Shown: positions 1-12,878, counted from the first letter of the stretch. The stretch is 64,000 nt of DNA from Sipunculus nudus (GCA_026874595.1 CM049315.1:75220401-75284400); one strand, 5' to 3'. Numbers and translations: made by a program. Notes: generated by a model from the letters alone, not told the origin.

Positions 1-1365
1 AATATGAACCCTGTTATTAATAGAAACCACCTTGTATTCACAGCTTGGCGACCCTTTTATATATGTCAGTGTGACCTCATATCCTTTATAGCACTCTATC
101 ATCTGCAGTCTGATCTCATAAATCTTTTATATGCCTTCTGTTTGGCAGGGAACTATCACTAGAATATTCTAATATTTATTGGCCTCTCGTGAATTTAGGC
201 AGCAGTTGGTTGATCTCATCCATGTGCCTCACTTTAAAAGACAAGAACCCCTGCTAAATGTTACCATCATATTAATCACATTTCTGTTAAGACTCTCAAT
301 TGATTCTTGAAATTCAGTTCATGAAAGTTAGTTTACCGTGCTAAGATCTGTTTACATCTTTTATTTTGAGATTTTAAAGAATCTTAGTTACAAAGGACAG
401 TTGGTAGACTCCAGTTTGGTCTGGCAGGCGGCTAAACCACAAAGTAAACAGAGCTTGATATCAGAGGAATAAGAGTAAACAATGGTGTCCTGTCTGATTC
501 CTGACAGGACTGAAAGAGACAAGCACCTGTTGAGAATCAAATATATTTTGTCTGGTAATGATTTTTAGGCCACTCTAAAAAATTATTGCTCTACAGGCCC
601 TGGGACCAAAAAATATAGAGCCAGCAAGCAATTAGTGAAAAAAATTCAGTCAAAATTATTTGTTGAGTTTTACAGAATTTTTAGGAACTATACAAAAAAT
701 GGAACCCATTTAGTATTCTTGAAATGGTACACAAAGTTTAATTCATTTTGATTCCTTTTTGTACTTAAATTTGGTATTGTTAATGCACATTACACATATT
801 TTTGTAAAAGTAACAATTAGTGATATTAATACTGTTCAGTTTGTGTTTGTGTGGTCGGGTATCACCTGCAGTTGTCCTCATACAATATAATGCAATTTGT
901 GCTGGCATATTGGATTACACATTGCAATATTTTCATTGTATCAATTTGCAAGGAACAAGTGTGTATCAGTTAACTGGAAATAAGTGTGTTTTCTGGGTTA
1001 TATAATATTATATTATTTATGATAATTATTTACATGATAAGTTTTAGAATTCATTATCATGTTAAATATAATGTCAGTAATTTTATTCACACAGGTAAAA
1101 TAGTCACATTACCTTGTAATGTACTTTGTTAAGTACTTACAAGTTCTTATTGTTCATAGTACTAAAAAAAACATTTAAAATCAAAGTTTTTTGGTGCCTT
1201 ACATGTGCAACTAACCAGGTAAAAAGGTAATTCTGGATTTTACAGAGTAGGATAGATGGTGTCTAAAATAACAGTTTTGTATTAGGTCACAAAGACGCAT
1301 ATTTTATTCCATAAATGAAGAACAATATCAGCATATGCAATATTTACCATTTGGTGTAACAATTA
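1..1365. other. No recognisable feature; probably intron of the TRMU-like gene
   Basis: AT-rich sequence with only short chance open frames. No exon with family similarity was seen here. Because the exon at 4112 begins in the middle of a conserved domain, this stretch is probably intron, with the earlier exons left of the window. Confidence 0.4.
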
Positions 1366-3988
1366 TTAGCTCAGCTGACTATAAGTCATCTGAGCTATAG
1401 TCGTGGTCCATTGTCCGTCGTCCGTCCGTCTGTCCGTCCGTCCGTCCGTCCGTCCGTCCGTAGATGTGGCACGTTTTGAAACCGTAAGACCTAGGAATCC
1501 AAAATTCAGCATAATGTTAGATGTCCCCAAGATCTCCTACCAAGCCGAAAACTGGGTCTTTGCGACTTCATTCCTTTGAGAAATTAAGGAAAAACCTCAA
1601 TTTTTTATTAAAAACCTATTTTCACACTTCAGGACTGCCTAATAAATAAAACCACTCATCTGTTTTTCATCATATTTCCTATAAATAATCCTCTATATAA
1701 TTCCTATGTACATGCCAGAAATTAGGTCTGTATTATATAATTTAAAAAAGTTATGGGCCCAAACATAATGCATTTTGTAAATAATCAGGAAAGAAATTTT
1801 ATCACTTAACACAAAACTTGTTAAAGCTAAGCACTTTTTTTCCAGTAATATTACTTTTATTAATCAAAATTAAATTGTATGCCCTAAATTAGATCAAAAT
1901 CTTTTAAATTTTTTAAAATATTAGCAAAAATAAAAAATTGGTACCTTTAATTTTGCCCAACTTTGACCATGGCACGTTTTTTTGCTGTAACTGCTGTGGA
2001 TTTAATTTTCACAGCATGTTTTTGTTAGCATTTCAACTGTTAACACCAAAAATTTGAAACCAGTTGATCAAAAACTGTAGATTTTATTCAAGTTTTCAAG
2101 CACCATGTCACATATTGCTAGTGTTATGCAGTTTGCTAGAGCTCAGCTCCCGAGCTTCAGCTCTAAGTTCCTTAAATTTGGCATACAGTTAGATTTCTCC
2201 AAAATCCCCTACCATGCCAAGAATTTGGTCACTAAGACTTAATTCCTTCGAGATATTAATGAAAAACTTCATTTTTCCATTAAAAACCCATTGTTACACT
2301 TTAAGACTGCCTAATATCAAAACCACTGATCTGACTTTGATCATATATAATATACAAATTTTTCTATACATTCGCTATGCACATGCCAGAAATGATGCCA
2401 GTATTGTGTATTTTTTTTTTAAGTTATGGGCCCAAACATAATGCACTTTGTAAAAAATCAAGAAATATATTTACTCCCTTAACAAGGGCATTGCTGAAGC
2501 TAGAGATTTTATTGTCAGGGATGTAACATTATTTAATCAAGATTCAATTGAATACCCAAAATTAGTTCTGAATTTTTCAAATTTTATAAGTTATTGGTAT
2601 AAATATAAAATTAGTGCCTTAAATTTTGCCCAACTGTGACCATGGCACGTTTGTTTCCTGAGAGCACTGTTGATATAATTTTCATATCATGCACACATAA
2701 GGATTTCAGCTTTTTAGTTTAGAAAGCTGAAAGAAATTGGCCAAATATTGTAGCTTTTATTAATGTTTTTATGAGACCCTGTCAGACTTCGGCTCTCTCC
2801 AGCCCCTCTTGAGTCGCCTGTATGTTGACCTTGTTGACCTTTCATCAAATTATGCACGCTTGAGGCGAGAATCCAGGCAGCTTATGGCCAGCCACAGTTG
2901 ATCCAGGTGTCCAACCCAACTCATCTAGTAGTTTTAACCAACAACATAACAATAAACAATGAATTAATAAATTTTTCTTGGTTTTTAATAACAAATTAAA
3001 GAAAAATAGAAAAGGAATTTGTTAGTTTATAATAACAGGAAATTAACTTGCAGTTACTGATGATATAAGAATCTTGTATCGATGGGTAGAATGTCACATA
3101 TTCCAAATAACACCATGCAGTCACCTATGGCATTTTTCAGTTCATTTTTAATGATAAAGAAGTAAATCATATTATTCATTACTAATCATTAGGGATTATA
3201 TGAAGGAAATTAATGATAGACAAAGATGCAGTTGATAATATTAATCTAGATTCCTACTGTGTCTAGTGTGTACATTGATGTGAAATAAGTCCAAAATGAA
3301 TTTTTTACAGTTATTTTTTAATATAAATAAAAGCCATAAAACCAGGTACTTATGATCATTATTTAAATGTGTGAATTTTGTATATTCTGGATTCTCAAAA
3401 TCATTGTTTGGTGAAAACTGAATAAATACCAGACATGGTGCAAATACTTTGTAATTGTATTTAAATACGAATATGATTATGTACTCCATTATAAAATTTC
3501 TTGCATAAAGAATGGGAATTCAGGTAAAAATGAAAGTATATGAATACTCGTGCAAATACTTTCAAAATGTATTCATGAATGCATTCATGAATATATTCTT
3601 TAATATTATTTTAATAATCATATCAGTTATATTTCATTTTAAAAAATCATATGATTCTCTTATTATTTTTAATAAAAATTATATTTGGGACAATATTTGT
3701 AATTTTTTTAATAAATAGTTAAACTCTTATATTATATGTTCTGCTTATAAGTTATATGGCCAAGTCAAAATCTGTGTGACAATAGCACTCCATTTGTTAA
3801 TAAAATAAATGAAATCAATCCTCTTCCCTGTCTCCAAAGATACTATCAAAATCATACATAAGCTAAACACCCACAACTCATAATACAGCTTATATTTATT
3901 ACCACACAAAACCAGCATGTGCCTCATTTCTAAAAAATATTTTTTTATCACATATAACAGCTGAGCGTCGTGACCCAGAGGTCCCTTG
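1366..3988 (+). mobile_element. Helentron-like (HINE) non-autonomous element, copy H1
   Basis: It starts TTAGCTCAGCTGACT and folds at once into a hairpin (GCTCAGcTGACT / AGTCAtCTGAGC), followed by a GTCC/CGTC microsatellite at about 1411-1460. It ends with an inverted copy of the start (CAGCTGAGCG, 3959-3968), an imperfect palindrome around GACCCAGAGGTC, and CTTG before a T run. Asymmetric terminal inverted repeats, a 3' hairpin, a CTTG-type end and insertion between T residues are hallmarks of Helitron2/Helentron elements and their non-coding HINE derivatives. The core has no coding capacity. A very similar copy of the same length lies inverted at 40972-43563. The family assignment is inference from structure. 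Confidence 0.65.
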
Positions 3989-4111
3989 TTTTTGTTGTTC
4001 TGGCCTAAAAGAAAAAGTGTACATTTCAGCGTCTCTGTGACAAAAAGATGATGAATGTCTCTTGTTTCTGGGACCAGACTTTAATGACATAGCTGTGCTG
4101 TTTATTTAAAG

Positions 4112-4338
4112 GTGTGAAGTTACTGAAGGGAATTGATCAAGGAAACGATGACAGTTGGCATCTGTCACAGCTGCCACAGGAGGCTTTACAGCAGGTTCTG
4201 TTTCCTTTGGGAGAGTTCAATAGAGAAACGGTGAAAATGGTGGCGCAAAGCATGGGTCTGGAAAAGTACTGCAACACCAACTTGGGTCCATCACCATCAA
4301 AAACCGTCGTGAAAATGTTGAGAAAAGACATCCTTCAG
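4112..4338 (+). CDS. TRMU: TRMU-like exon a: end of PP-loop domain
   Basis: Acceptor AG at 4110-4111 and donor GTGAGG at 4339. The 75 codons run from [12 protein letters not shown] to RKDILQ. DDSWHL stands where the family usually has DQSYFL or DQTFFL. The cysteine-motif position (about codons 56-64) has no cysteine; the nearest is in KYCNTN, about 6-8 residues upstream. The exon lies 123 bp downstream of element H1. Confidence 0.85.
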
Positions 4339-7300
4339 GTGAGGGAGCCAGCTGACCTGCACATAATTTTTATAGATTGATTAAGTTGTTTTATAGATTT
4401 TTATAGCTAATCAGTGTTTATTAAATAGAAAAAAAAACTTACTATAAGCCTGTCTATGATGGGGCATAATATTATGGGATACCTACAGTCCAACTGTCCG
4501 TTGTTCATTAACTTTAGTGTCCCCACAATAACTTACCAGGGATTTGACAGATGTTCATGAAACTCACCATAACTTTTACCAATATATTATTTAGGCCTGA
4601 GTTTGGTTAATGGTAAAATCCACATTTATTGAGGGCAAAGGTCACGAAGCTGCTTTAAGGTGTTGCCATGATAACTTACTAGGAAAACAATAGATTTTGA
4701 TGAAACTCAAAAGAAATATTAACCAGTATAATATCTCACCTAAATTCAACACCTGGCAAAATCCATGCATATTTAATGAGGTCAGAGGTCACTTCACTTT
4801 GATGGTATTTTTATGACTTTTCAAAAATCTGATATTCATGAAACTCATAAATATTAACCAATAGAGTTTCTCCCCTGAATTATATTCTGGCAAAATTCAC
4901 ACATTTTTAATGAGGTCAGAGGTCACAATACATACAAAGGGCATATTACCGGTATGCACTTTGCGGTGCTCTTGTTCTAAAATTCATCCAGACCTTGACA
5001 TTAATAATCAACCACTTGCCTAAGGCAAGTAAAATTTCCAGAAAATGCTTGAAGGGCAACGAAAAATCAATTGCTGCTTACCAGACTGGGCCATTGGGTC
5101 GGTCCAACATAAACCTTTACTCAAAGGCCTGAATCTGAACTAATCATCAGTTGGTCATTTACTTTCTTAGAGAAAATAAAATCATATTGAAGATATCTAT
5201 GTATCTTAACTGTCCCTATATCTCTACTAAAGAGCAATATTATTATAAAAAGAAAACATTTGAACATGTTTATTGTGTACCATCCAATAAAACATGCATC
5301 TCGTTGACTGAAATCACTGATTTTTGTAGAGCAAGTAAATTAATATAGGGACAAGTAAAAGGTATATGTTACTAGGCTATACTATCCCAGCAGGGCAAGT
5401 ACTTTAAAAAATTAATGTCATGAACTGTCATCTGTTAATGTTTTAAAATGATAATTCAGAAAGCCATGTTGAACCTTAGGATAAATTGATCTCTACAAAA
5501 TGTTATTTTTCAAAAACAAATGTATCCAGGAAATTTTACTGATCAGGGTTAACTGATACATTTGATTCTGCAGTACTGCAGTTTATAATTTGATATAGAG
5601 GATAACATTCACTGTTTGTTTCACATTTAAAATTCTACTGCAGGATCTTCCATCTAGGACAGGAAAGTTTGTTCATCTTGAGACATCACAGGGACTTGGA
5701 ATACACTCAGGTGAGTTTCATTCGTGTATAAAAATGAAATTTAAAATTTTTATTAAATCATAATTTAAAAATTCAATTTTATGTGAGAAAAAACATGATT
5801 CATAAAGAACATGAGATGTTGTCATTTAGTTTGATATTAGCCTATCAAAAAGTGGTTTACTCTTATTAGTTGCTAAAAATTGTGTACCATTTAAAATTTT
5901 CAAAAATGTTAAAATTTCATATGGAAATGAATGTGAATTTTGTAAATACATATACCATTAGAAAGAGTTCTGTACCAGGTTCAAAATGATATATACTTTA
6001 TGGGGTCTAAAATGCATTTTAAACGGCCTTTTGTTTGATTTTAAATTAAGGGGATTTTACAAGCAGGGATGCTGCCTTAATGGGAAGACTGTGTCCCATA
6101 TTCATGTTTCACACACAACAGTGTGTGCCTTTTTGGGAGTAATACCCAGCAAAGGGGGTAATTACCTGCAGGTCTTGTACCAGAATAATTGTGTGTGACT
6201 GCCCTGTTATGTATTCTGAAACTGTAATGGAATTCTAAATATATATCAACACAGCACATGTGCTCAGATAAGCCAGCATTAGAAAATGAAAGCAGTTACC
6301 TCCACAAAAAAAATCTAAAAAAAAATAAAATGAAAAAAGTTGGTTATCGACAATATCTTGGCTTTTTGAAGTTAATGCTGACTTCGATGAGATTTAGAAT
6401 TCGCAAGGCAAAAAATATTATACTGTATTTCAATATTCACTCTGCAAATGGCAGTCTAGCAACAGGTGGTTGGGGAAAATTGAAGTGCAACAAGACAACA
6501 TTTAGTTTCAGATAGCTTAGTGTGTACATGCATAATGATATATAAACTGATCTGAATATATTTTCAGGGACACATGAATGGGCCATAGGGGACAAAGTGA
6601 CACTGGGAACAGAAGAATTTTATGTGGTGGATAAAAATTTAGAGACTAATGATGTGACATTGGTAAGTTTGTTACTGTATATTCTCTTGATAAGGCTGCA
6701 CCTCTATTTGAAACCATACCATGTGTTTACTGAGTGAATCTATTTTATAATTGACAGTGGTCTCACTGGACTTTTGTCACGGAACTCCTCTGTGGCAACT
6801 CTGAGACCACTGGACAGATTTTTCTGAAACTTTACACGATTATTGGGATAAATTAACCCATATCTCTGCAGTAAATGGACTTATCCACCTGAAGTTTTGC
6901 ATGTATATCCATCCTGGATAGCTTTCTGGATTTTATGACAGGTGGCGCCACTTACATTCACGTTTACACTGCAGACATCCAAGCTAATATCTCGGGAACC
7001 GTCTGACTGATTGGGTTAAATTTTGCATGTGCATAGATCTCACATAGCTCTTTATCACACGCAAAACTGGTGGCGCCACCTGCAACCATTTTTGCACCGC
7101 GTGTGTCTGTTTGTCTGCTGTGGGAAAAAAATCACTCATATCTCGGCAGTGGTTTGACTTATCTGCTTAAAATTTTGCATGTATATACATCTTGGATAGC
7201 TTATTCGATTTTGTGGCAGGTGGCGCCACCTACTTTCGCATTCAGGCTGCAGACATCCAAGCTAATATCTCTGGAATCGTCTGACCAATTGGGCCAAAAT

Positions 7301-9441
7301 TTTGCATGTGTATAGATCTCACTTAGCTCTTTATCATACGCAAAACTGGTGGAGCCACCTGGAACGATTTTTGCACAGTGTCCGTCTGTTTGTCTGCTGT
7401 GGGATAAATTCACTCATATCTTGGCAGTGGTTTGACTTATCCGCCCTAAATTTTGTATTTGTATACATCTTGGATATCTTTCTGGATTTTGTGGCAGGTG
7501 ACGCCACAGTCATACACATTTCTGCTGCAGATGTCCATGCTTATATGCAACACACCTGTCTCTGTTTCCCCTCGCCTCTCAGTCCATTCCTCATTTCACC
7601 TGTCCCACTCTGGTTTCGCGTCATCCATGCTTATATGCAAAACATCCTGTCTATTTCCCCGAGCAATTCAATCCATGCCTCACTTCACTCATCCTACTCT
7701 GATTTCGGCTGATACACGTAGTGGCTAGTTGACTACCCTTTTTCTAGTTTATTAATATTATTGAATAGTGCAGCCAATGTTCATTATATTAAAGCACCAT
7801 CTGTCTTATTTTGGATGAAACTACACTGGTATTTAAGTGCAAAATAATTAACAGGCAGGATAAGCTAGTAATATTAAAATATCAGCTTCGGCAATAGGAA
7901 AATACATTTTATATTTGACCCTGCACAGAGTAAGCACTGATGGGGAGTGTGCATAAAGCTATACTTCAGTATTTTAGTATACTACAGTATTTTGAAAGTG
8001 TTGTGAGTAAACTATGATGCTGACCAGCAGCTGTTTTAAATATACAAACAGTTAAGCTTGCATATTTATTTGCTGCATATATTTGCCAGTCTACAAAGTA
8101 TGTTTGGATAATTGCTGCTTAGTCTTTCTTTTTTGCCTTCAGATATGGCACATTTGACTATTTATTGCTTTTTTGCTGGCAGTATGGCTGCCATGTAGTT
8201 CACTGTTTGGTATACCTTTATTTAACAAATATCAAATATTGGGAATATGATATCTGATTTCTCAACCAGCTTTAAAAAAGCATATTCCCAATAATTGACA
8301 TCCATCAAATAAACATATCTCTTGGACCTTTAATAAAATAAGTAAAAAATCAGGAATTCCACTTTACTCAAGCTTTCTGTTTTGTTTATATCCACATGTT
8401 TATAAAATGTGGGGGAGGGGCTGACAAACACATCCTAGGAGTTACAAAGACTTCTTGATAGGAACTGTCAAGATACCTAACATTTATTAATATGTATAGA
8501 CCCTTTGCACTGACGTCACAGCATCCCAGGCGACAGCCTCACTGAGCCATGTTGGAGGATAAACTCAGCTGGAGTACAGGCTGTCACTGGCCAGTACCCC
8601 AGCCTGGGCTATCTACGTATCAGTCAAATGGATACTACCGGTAGTCCATTAAGTTAAACAGAGAGCCCAAAAGTAAGATCTAATTATGTTACTGACAGGA
8701 TCTCCTTCAAATCATGACATTTGTAAGTGTGAATGAAAGATGGATTCTATATATAATTATTAAACACCTTATTATTATGGTCAGATCAACTGATCAGTTC
8801 CAGTTGATCATGGCATGTTCAGTAATGTAACATATATACTTTACACTGACAATCAAGATGCCTTTATCTTACATCAAATCCATATTTTGAAGTTGCCAGC
8901 GAGTCTTTAGATAGTCACTTGTTTGAGATACAGCTCAGCAGTAATGGAAGTCTTAGATGTTCAACAAAACTGTAACTTAGAAGTACAACGAAATATGGGC
9001 CGGTAAAATCAGTATGACTGAGAATATAGATCTCTCCAGTCTCAGAAAATCAGACTGTTGTCTATCTATGAAAGGTGGTGTGGAAGTTTTAATTTATCTT
9101 ATTCTCAATGCAGATGTATGGGTTAGAGATTTTCTTACAATGAAGGTGACATTTGTATTGTTTAGACCACATTTAAAAGAAAAAGGATGCCAGTCTGATG
9201 TTTAAATATGAAAAAGTCATTTGCATGCATGATAAAATTATCACAAGAAAAATATTGATAATACTCTTTTAAGTATTAAAGCTTTGATCTTGATTTGCAG
9301 TCCACTTTCATAAATATGAAAATAATATCATATTAACCATTTTATGATTAATCCCACATTAAAAAATAATATCCAATAAAACTGATAAAATATTAAAGAT
9401 ATATATATAATATATATATATATAGAATATATATATATGTA

Positions 9442-9503
<62 letters not shown>

Positions 9504-9638
9504 ACATTTTACTTACAAACTTTCTTATTTACTAGTGTTAAATGAAAATTTGTACATAATTTCATGTATGAGGCCTTGTAAATAGCTGGCACTTGTGCCG
9601 TCCATCCATGTAGAGCTAAATACATTATGCACTTAATG

Positions 9639-9676
<38 letters not shown>

Positions 9677-9803
9677 TTTACTTACAAGCTTTCTTATTTA
9701 CTAGTGTTAAATGAAAATTTGTACATAATTTCATGTATGAGGCCTTGTAATTTGCTGGCACTTGTGCCGTCCATCCATGTAGAGCTAAATACATAATGCA
9801 CTT

Positions 9804-9899
<96 letters not shown>

Positions 9900-11123
9900 C
9901 ATATATGTATGTTTACACATTAACAAATATCAAGTCCATTGATTCATTTAACTGAAATGTTTCACTTTGCCACTATTATTAGACTTTAAAAAGCAAAATA
10001 GCCTTGTTGATTATTTTTACTTCATAAGACACTGACACACCCGAAACAGGTCTAAATATACTAGTATGTATGAAGAAGGAACACATGTCAGAATAAACCA
10101 TGGTAAATATGGTATTTGATAAGTATATATCACTAAATATTCTTCCACTACATTTAACCATTAGCTCAAGTACATATGTCTATATTTGGGAAACAAATTG
10201 AAGTCCACTTAGTCCAGTGAAGGTTAGAAAAATAGCATAATCTTTAATCACAAAATAGGAATAGACAAGGATTTAGAGTTTAATCCAGCTGTGCAGTTTT
10301 AGTGGGATGGGTTTGATGGGGACTGTCATCCTCACTATCTTGGCCAGTCACCAGCCCACGGGTTCCTGCTAGACCTAAGCTATGTTCACCAGGTTAAAAT
10401 GATTTCTCATCCCTAAATCCACAGTTAATTACAGCAGAAAAGTTTACAATACTGCAAACATTAGTAACATATGCTAGTTTGGAGAACACAGCATGCAGTG
10501 TCAAGTAGACCTACTGGGCCATGTGGAGGTCAGCTGGGCAGCATAGCGTGTACTCCAGTATGGATGCTGAGCTGGCTGGCCAGCCTGTGTGACGTCACAT
10601 GCAAAGGGTCTATTCAGAGCCAAAATTAAAATATATTCTACAAATATATTTAATATTCAAATATATTTAAATATTTAATATGTGCTTTGTTGAGCTTTAA
10701 TGGCTTTATATATTGTAGGCACAGGGAGCAGACCACCCAGCCCTGTACTGTGAGAATATGTTCTTATCTCTAGCCAACTGGGTCCATCGGCTGCCATATC
10801 ATTTCTATCGCAAACAGATGATGAACTGCACCTTCCGTCTCCATGGCAACCATGCTCCGGTGCCGTGCACTTTGACCGTTGGCATGCCCACTCCTTGGTG
10901 TGGCAACGACCACATAATTTTATCATCAAGTCAGGCACTCAGGGCAGTGACCCCGGGGAGATATGGTGTCTTTTATCAAGGGGAGGAGTGCCTGGGTAGT
11001 GCCAAAATCCTGAGATCGGGCCCCTCTAAATATGCCATGAATTACCAGAGATACAAGTCTACAGAACCTCAGAAACAAACATCAATGTTTGGAAGTTTCT
11101 TAAAGTCACTAAAGATTTCATAA
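4112..11123 (+). CDS. TRMU: TRMU/MnmA-family tRNA 2-thiouridylase-like protein, 3' four exons (partial), catalytic cysteine motif missing
   Basis: Join of 4112-4338, 5644-5710, 6568-6662 and 10719-11123; phases agree and the frame is open to TAA at 11121-11123. It gives the C-terminal 263 codons. TRMU/MnmA thiolates the wobble uridine of mitochondrial tRNAs for Lys, Glu and Gln, using ATP and a persulfide relay through two cysteines. Family landmarks seen: [24 protein letters not shown] (PP-loop domain end), [17 protein letters not shown] (central domain), GADHPALY, and a beta-barrel tail with [29 protein letters not shown]. Oddities: where the family has a G-x-C-F-I-G-type motif this protein has NLGPSPSKT with no cysteine, and the usual YTxGQR position reads WAIGDK. 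Reading frames on either side do not supply the missing motif. The family call is secure; activity is doubtful. The N-terminal exons with the first cysteine are outside the window. Confidence 0.85.
4460..4990 (+). repeat. Tandem repeat block (about 140 bp period) with AGGTCAnAGGTCA motifs
   Basis: Degenerate units share the phrases TGATGAAACTCA, AACCA-TATA-T-TCACCT and GAGGTCAGAGGTCAC (about 4778 and 4914). The same block occurs inverted at 46370-46860. The block begins near a GTCCGT-type head, so it is probably a core of the Helentron-like family without clear ends. Confidence 0.6.
5644..5710 (+). CDS. TRMU: TRMU-like exon b
   Basis: A 67-nt exon between a CTACTGCAG acceptor and a GTGAGT donor. 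It encodes [20 protein letters not shown] and HS; the PRPG-F/HxG pattern of the family central domain is recognisable. Confidence 0.85.
6568..6662 (+). CDS. TRMU: TRMU-like exon c
   Basis: Acceptor TATTTTCAG before 6568 and donor GTAAGT at 6663. It encodes a split Gly, then [20 protein letters not shown] and [20 protein letters not shown] closely matches the family EPWYVVxKD motif, while the preceding YTxGQR signature is degraded. Confidence 0.85.
6750..7740 (+). repeat. Tandem repeat block, about 277 bp period, carrying GGTGGCGCCACC palindromes
   Basis: The phrase CTCATATCTCGGCAGTGGTT recurs at about 6860, 7135 and 7413. Perfect GGTGGCGCCACC palindromes lie at 7069 and 7219, with variants at 6941, 7352 and 7497. 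The block lies in the TRMU-like intron (6663-10718) and is homologous in inverted orientation to 22590-23710. Short frames inside it are not genes. Confidence 0.75.
8497..10612. mobile_element. TIR-bounded non-autonomous DNA transposon with CRE-like ends
   Basis: The left end TAGACCCTTTGCA...TGACGTCACA (8497-8520) is matched in inverse by the right end (10588-10612) with one base of spacing difference, giving TIRs of about 25 bp. Each TIR contains a full TGACGTCA palindrome (8511-8518 and 10590-10597). There is no transposase frame. The target duplication could not be fixed; it may be TA. It lies inside a TRMU-like intron and holds the AT arrays at 9401-9897. The superfamily is not assigned. 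Confidence 0.65.
9401..9897. repeat. Three (AT)n arrays separated by two copies of a 169 bp unit
   Basis: (AT)n runs at about 9401-9495, 9641-9672 and 9811-9897. The spacers starting ACATTTTACTTACAA at 9504 and 9673 are near-identical, including CTTGTGCCGTCCATCCATGT. This is a segmental tandem duplication whose unit boundaries sit in the microsatellite. Confidence 0.9.
10719..11123 (+). CDS. TRMU: TRMU-like terminal exon
   Basis: Acceptor ATTGTAG before 10719, in phase with exon c across a 4.06 kb intron. 134 codons from [15 protein letters not shown] to the stop at 11121-11123. The DHPALY motif and the C-terminal beta-barrel ([33 protein letters not shown]) are well conserved. This shows that selection has kept this domain despite the motif loss upstream. 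Confidence 0.9.
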   Translation, partial: AQGADHPALYCENMFLSLANWVHRLPYHFYRKQMMNCTFRLHGNHAPVPCTLTVGMPTPWCGNDHIILSSSQALRAVTPGRYGVFYQGEECLGSAKILRSGPSKYAMNYQRYKSTEPQKQTSMFGSFLKSLKIS

Positions 11124-11170
11124 AAATTCATATGTTACTGTCCATGCACAAGTTGTTATAGTTCATCAGA

Positions 11171-11176
11171 AATAAA
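11171..11176 (+). promoter_or_regulatory. Likely polyadenylation signal of the TRMU-like gene
   Basis: Canonical AATAAA 47 bp after the stop codon, followed by a T-rich stretch. It would give a very short 3' UTR. Confidence 0.6.
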
Positions 11177-12878
11177 ACCATATTTTACCAAGATTTTATT
11201 AGTTTGTTTTTTGTTATTTTGAAAGAAAGCCACTCATTCCCACACTATGAAAAAGCATCCAGGAAACCTGTGTAAGTGAAGCAGGCCTCGTTTTGTGTGT
11301 ATGGTGAATCTGGGAAACTTAGGTTCAGATATGAAGATTGTTAAAGGAATTATAAAGACCATATTGGTGAATTTTCCTGGGTAAGTCTGATTATTTTTAT
11401 GCTAATGATGCACACAATGTAACCACTGATAAAATACATCCAATACTACACAATCTTATAAGTGTTTCTAAGTACAGTAAACCCTTGTGAAAGCGAGCAC
11501 CTCTGTTTTGCAACAATCACAAAATAACTAATATAAATAATTTTGAGGTTTCACTGAATCAAGAATGAGGACAAACATCTCCTTCTGGGGGTATCCTTGT
11601 TAAAATTCAATTGTCAGCCTAACAAATAGCAGCTTAAATTTGTTCTTCTATCTTAATATATCCAGCAAGGTCTTTGACATGTTTGAAAACTGGTGATCTT
11701 GAACTTGATTTTCAAGGTCAAATCTGTGGATATATTTGACTGTGAATCCCATAAATTTTGAAGTCCTGCATATTTCACCTCATTTTGATACTGATACACA
11801 AATTGCTGAAAATAAATTTGTCAGATCACTTCACTAACTGGTGACCTTTACCTTGTAAAGTGATAATATATCCTTCAGAAGAAGGGGGCCTATTGAAAAG
11901 GGGATTTGTTGAATGTCTTGGGATACTTCAACATCCCCAAGGCCAAATATTTCCTGTTTCTTTAAATGGTCTTTTAATTGTAGACTTTTAAATACAGAAA
12001 TTGTAAATTTGTGTAATTTTATGATTTTATTATCCATTTTGTAATAAATAAGGATATTCAGCTAATAAATTCATTGAAATACACAGGATTTGCAGGGGAC
12101 CTTAGAACTAGAATATCAGTAAAAGCTGACAAAAGCTCTCGGCTGAAAGAATCGTGTGTCTCGGTGGTAACTGTAACAAGAATGTAATATCTGTATTCAC
12201 ATGAGTGAGTATCTGTACAGATGTCTGAAGTTCAAGTCATAAAGAACCAGAGAGGTATGTAGTACGTTTGCAATTTTGATAAGAAGTGATATAGACCTGT
12301 ATGATGATAAACAATTTGTAGGGGATTACCTGTAGAATAAGAACTCTTTAGCAACACTAGTAGGCACAAAGGACCAATCTTTAAACCTGACCAAGAATTT
12401 GTTATACATCTTCTCTGGAGGAATAAATATCTGTGTTGAATTTTTTTTTAGATATCCTGTACACAAGTCATAACTTGAAGAAAAATCAAATTGTAGGTGG
12501 CACCTCTAAACTGGTAGCACTTACAGAATAGCTAGACCAATAAACATTTCATTTTTCATAATAATCTACCCAGGGGTTCTTTAGGAGCAGGCTCATAAGT
12601 TTTGAGGTATAGGATGGCACTTTGTCTGCATCCATTGGGACATCTCGCCGTCCATTAGCAGGGCACAAATCATTATTGCTGGTCCTAGAAACTTTCCTGT
12701 GAACATCTAGGGAGGTCAATAAAAATCTCCTTGGAAACTTGAAATTAGGTCACTGTGACCTATATCCTCCAAGTGATAGGGCTTGCAAGTACCTCTCAGA
12801 ATAATAAAAAAAATTATACAAAAGCTGCAATATCTTGATAATGAATGCATGGATTGAATATTAACCATGACTAGGTTT
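11177..12878. other. Intergenic, no gene seen
   Basis: AT-rich sequence downstream of the TRMU-like gene. The only notable string is TACAGTAAACCCTTGTGAAA at about 11474, which resembles one end of a TA-targeting pogo-like MITE; no partner end was found. Confidence 0.4.

Noticed and set aside
3512-4090. Frames of 60-70 codons repeated in H1 and H7 (MGIQVKMKVYEYS, MIKKYFLEMRHML)
   Set aside because: Similarity between copies is explained by DNA identity of the two elements; the two frames lie on opposite strands of each copy and lack coding signals.
7070-7728. Frames of 70-136 codons on both strands in the 277 bp array
   Set aside because: Overlapping frames on both strands of a tandem repeat; no protein features.
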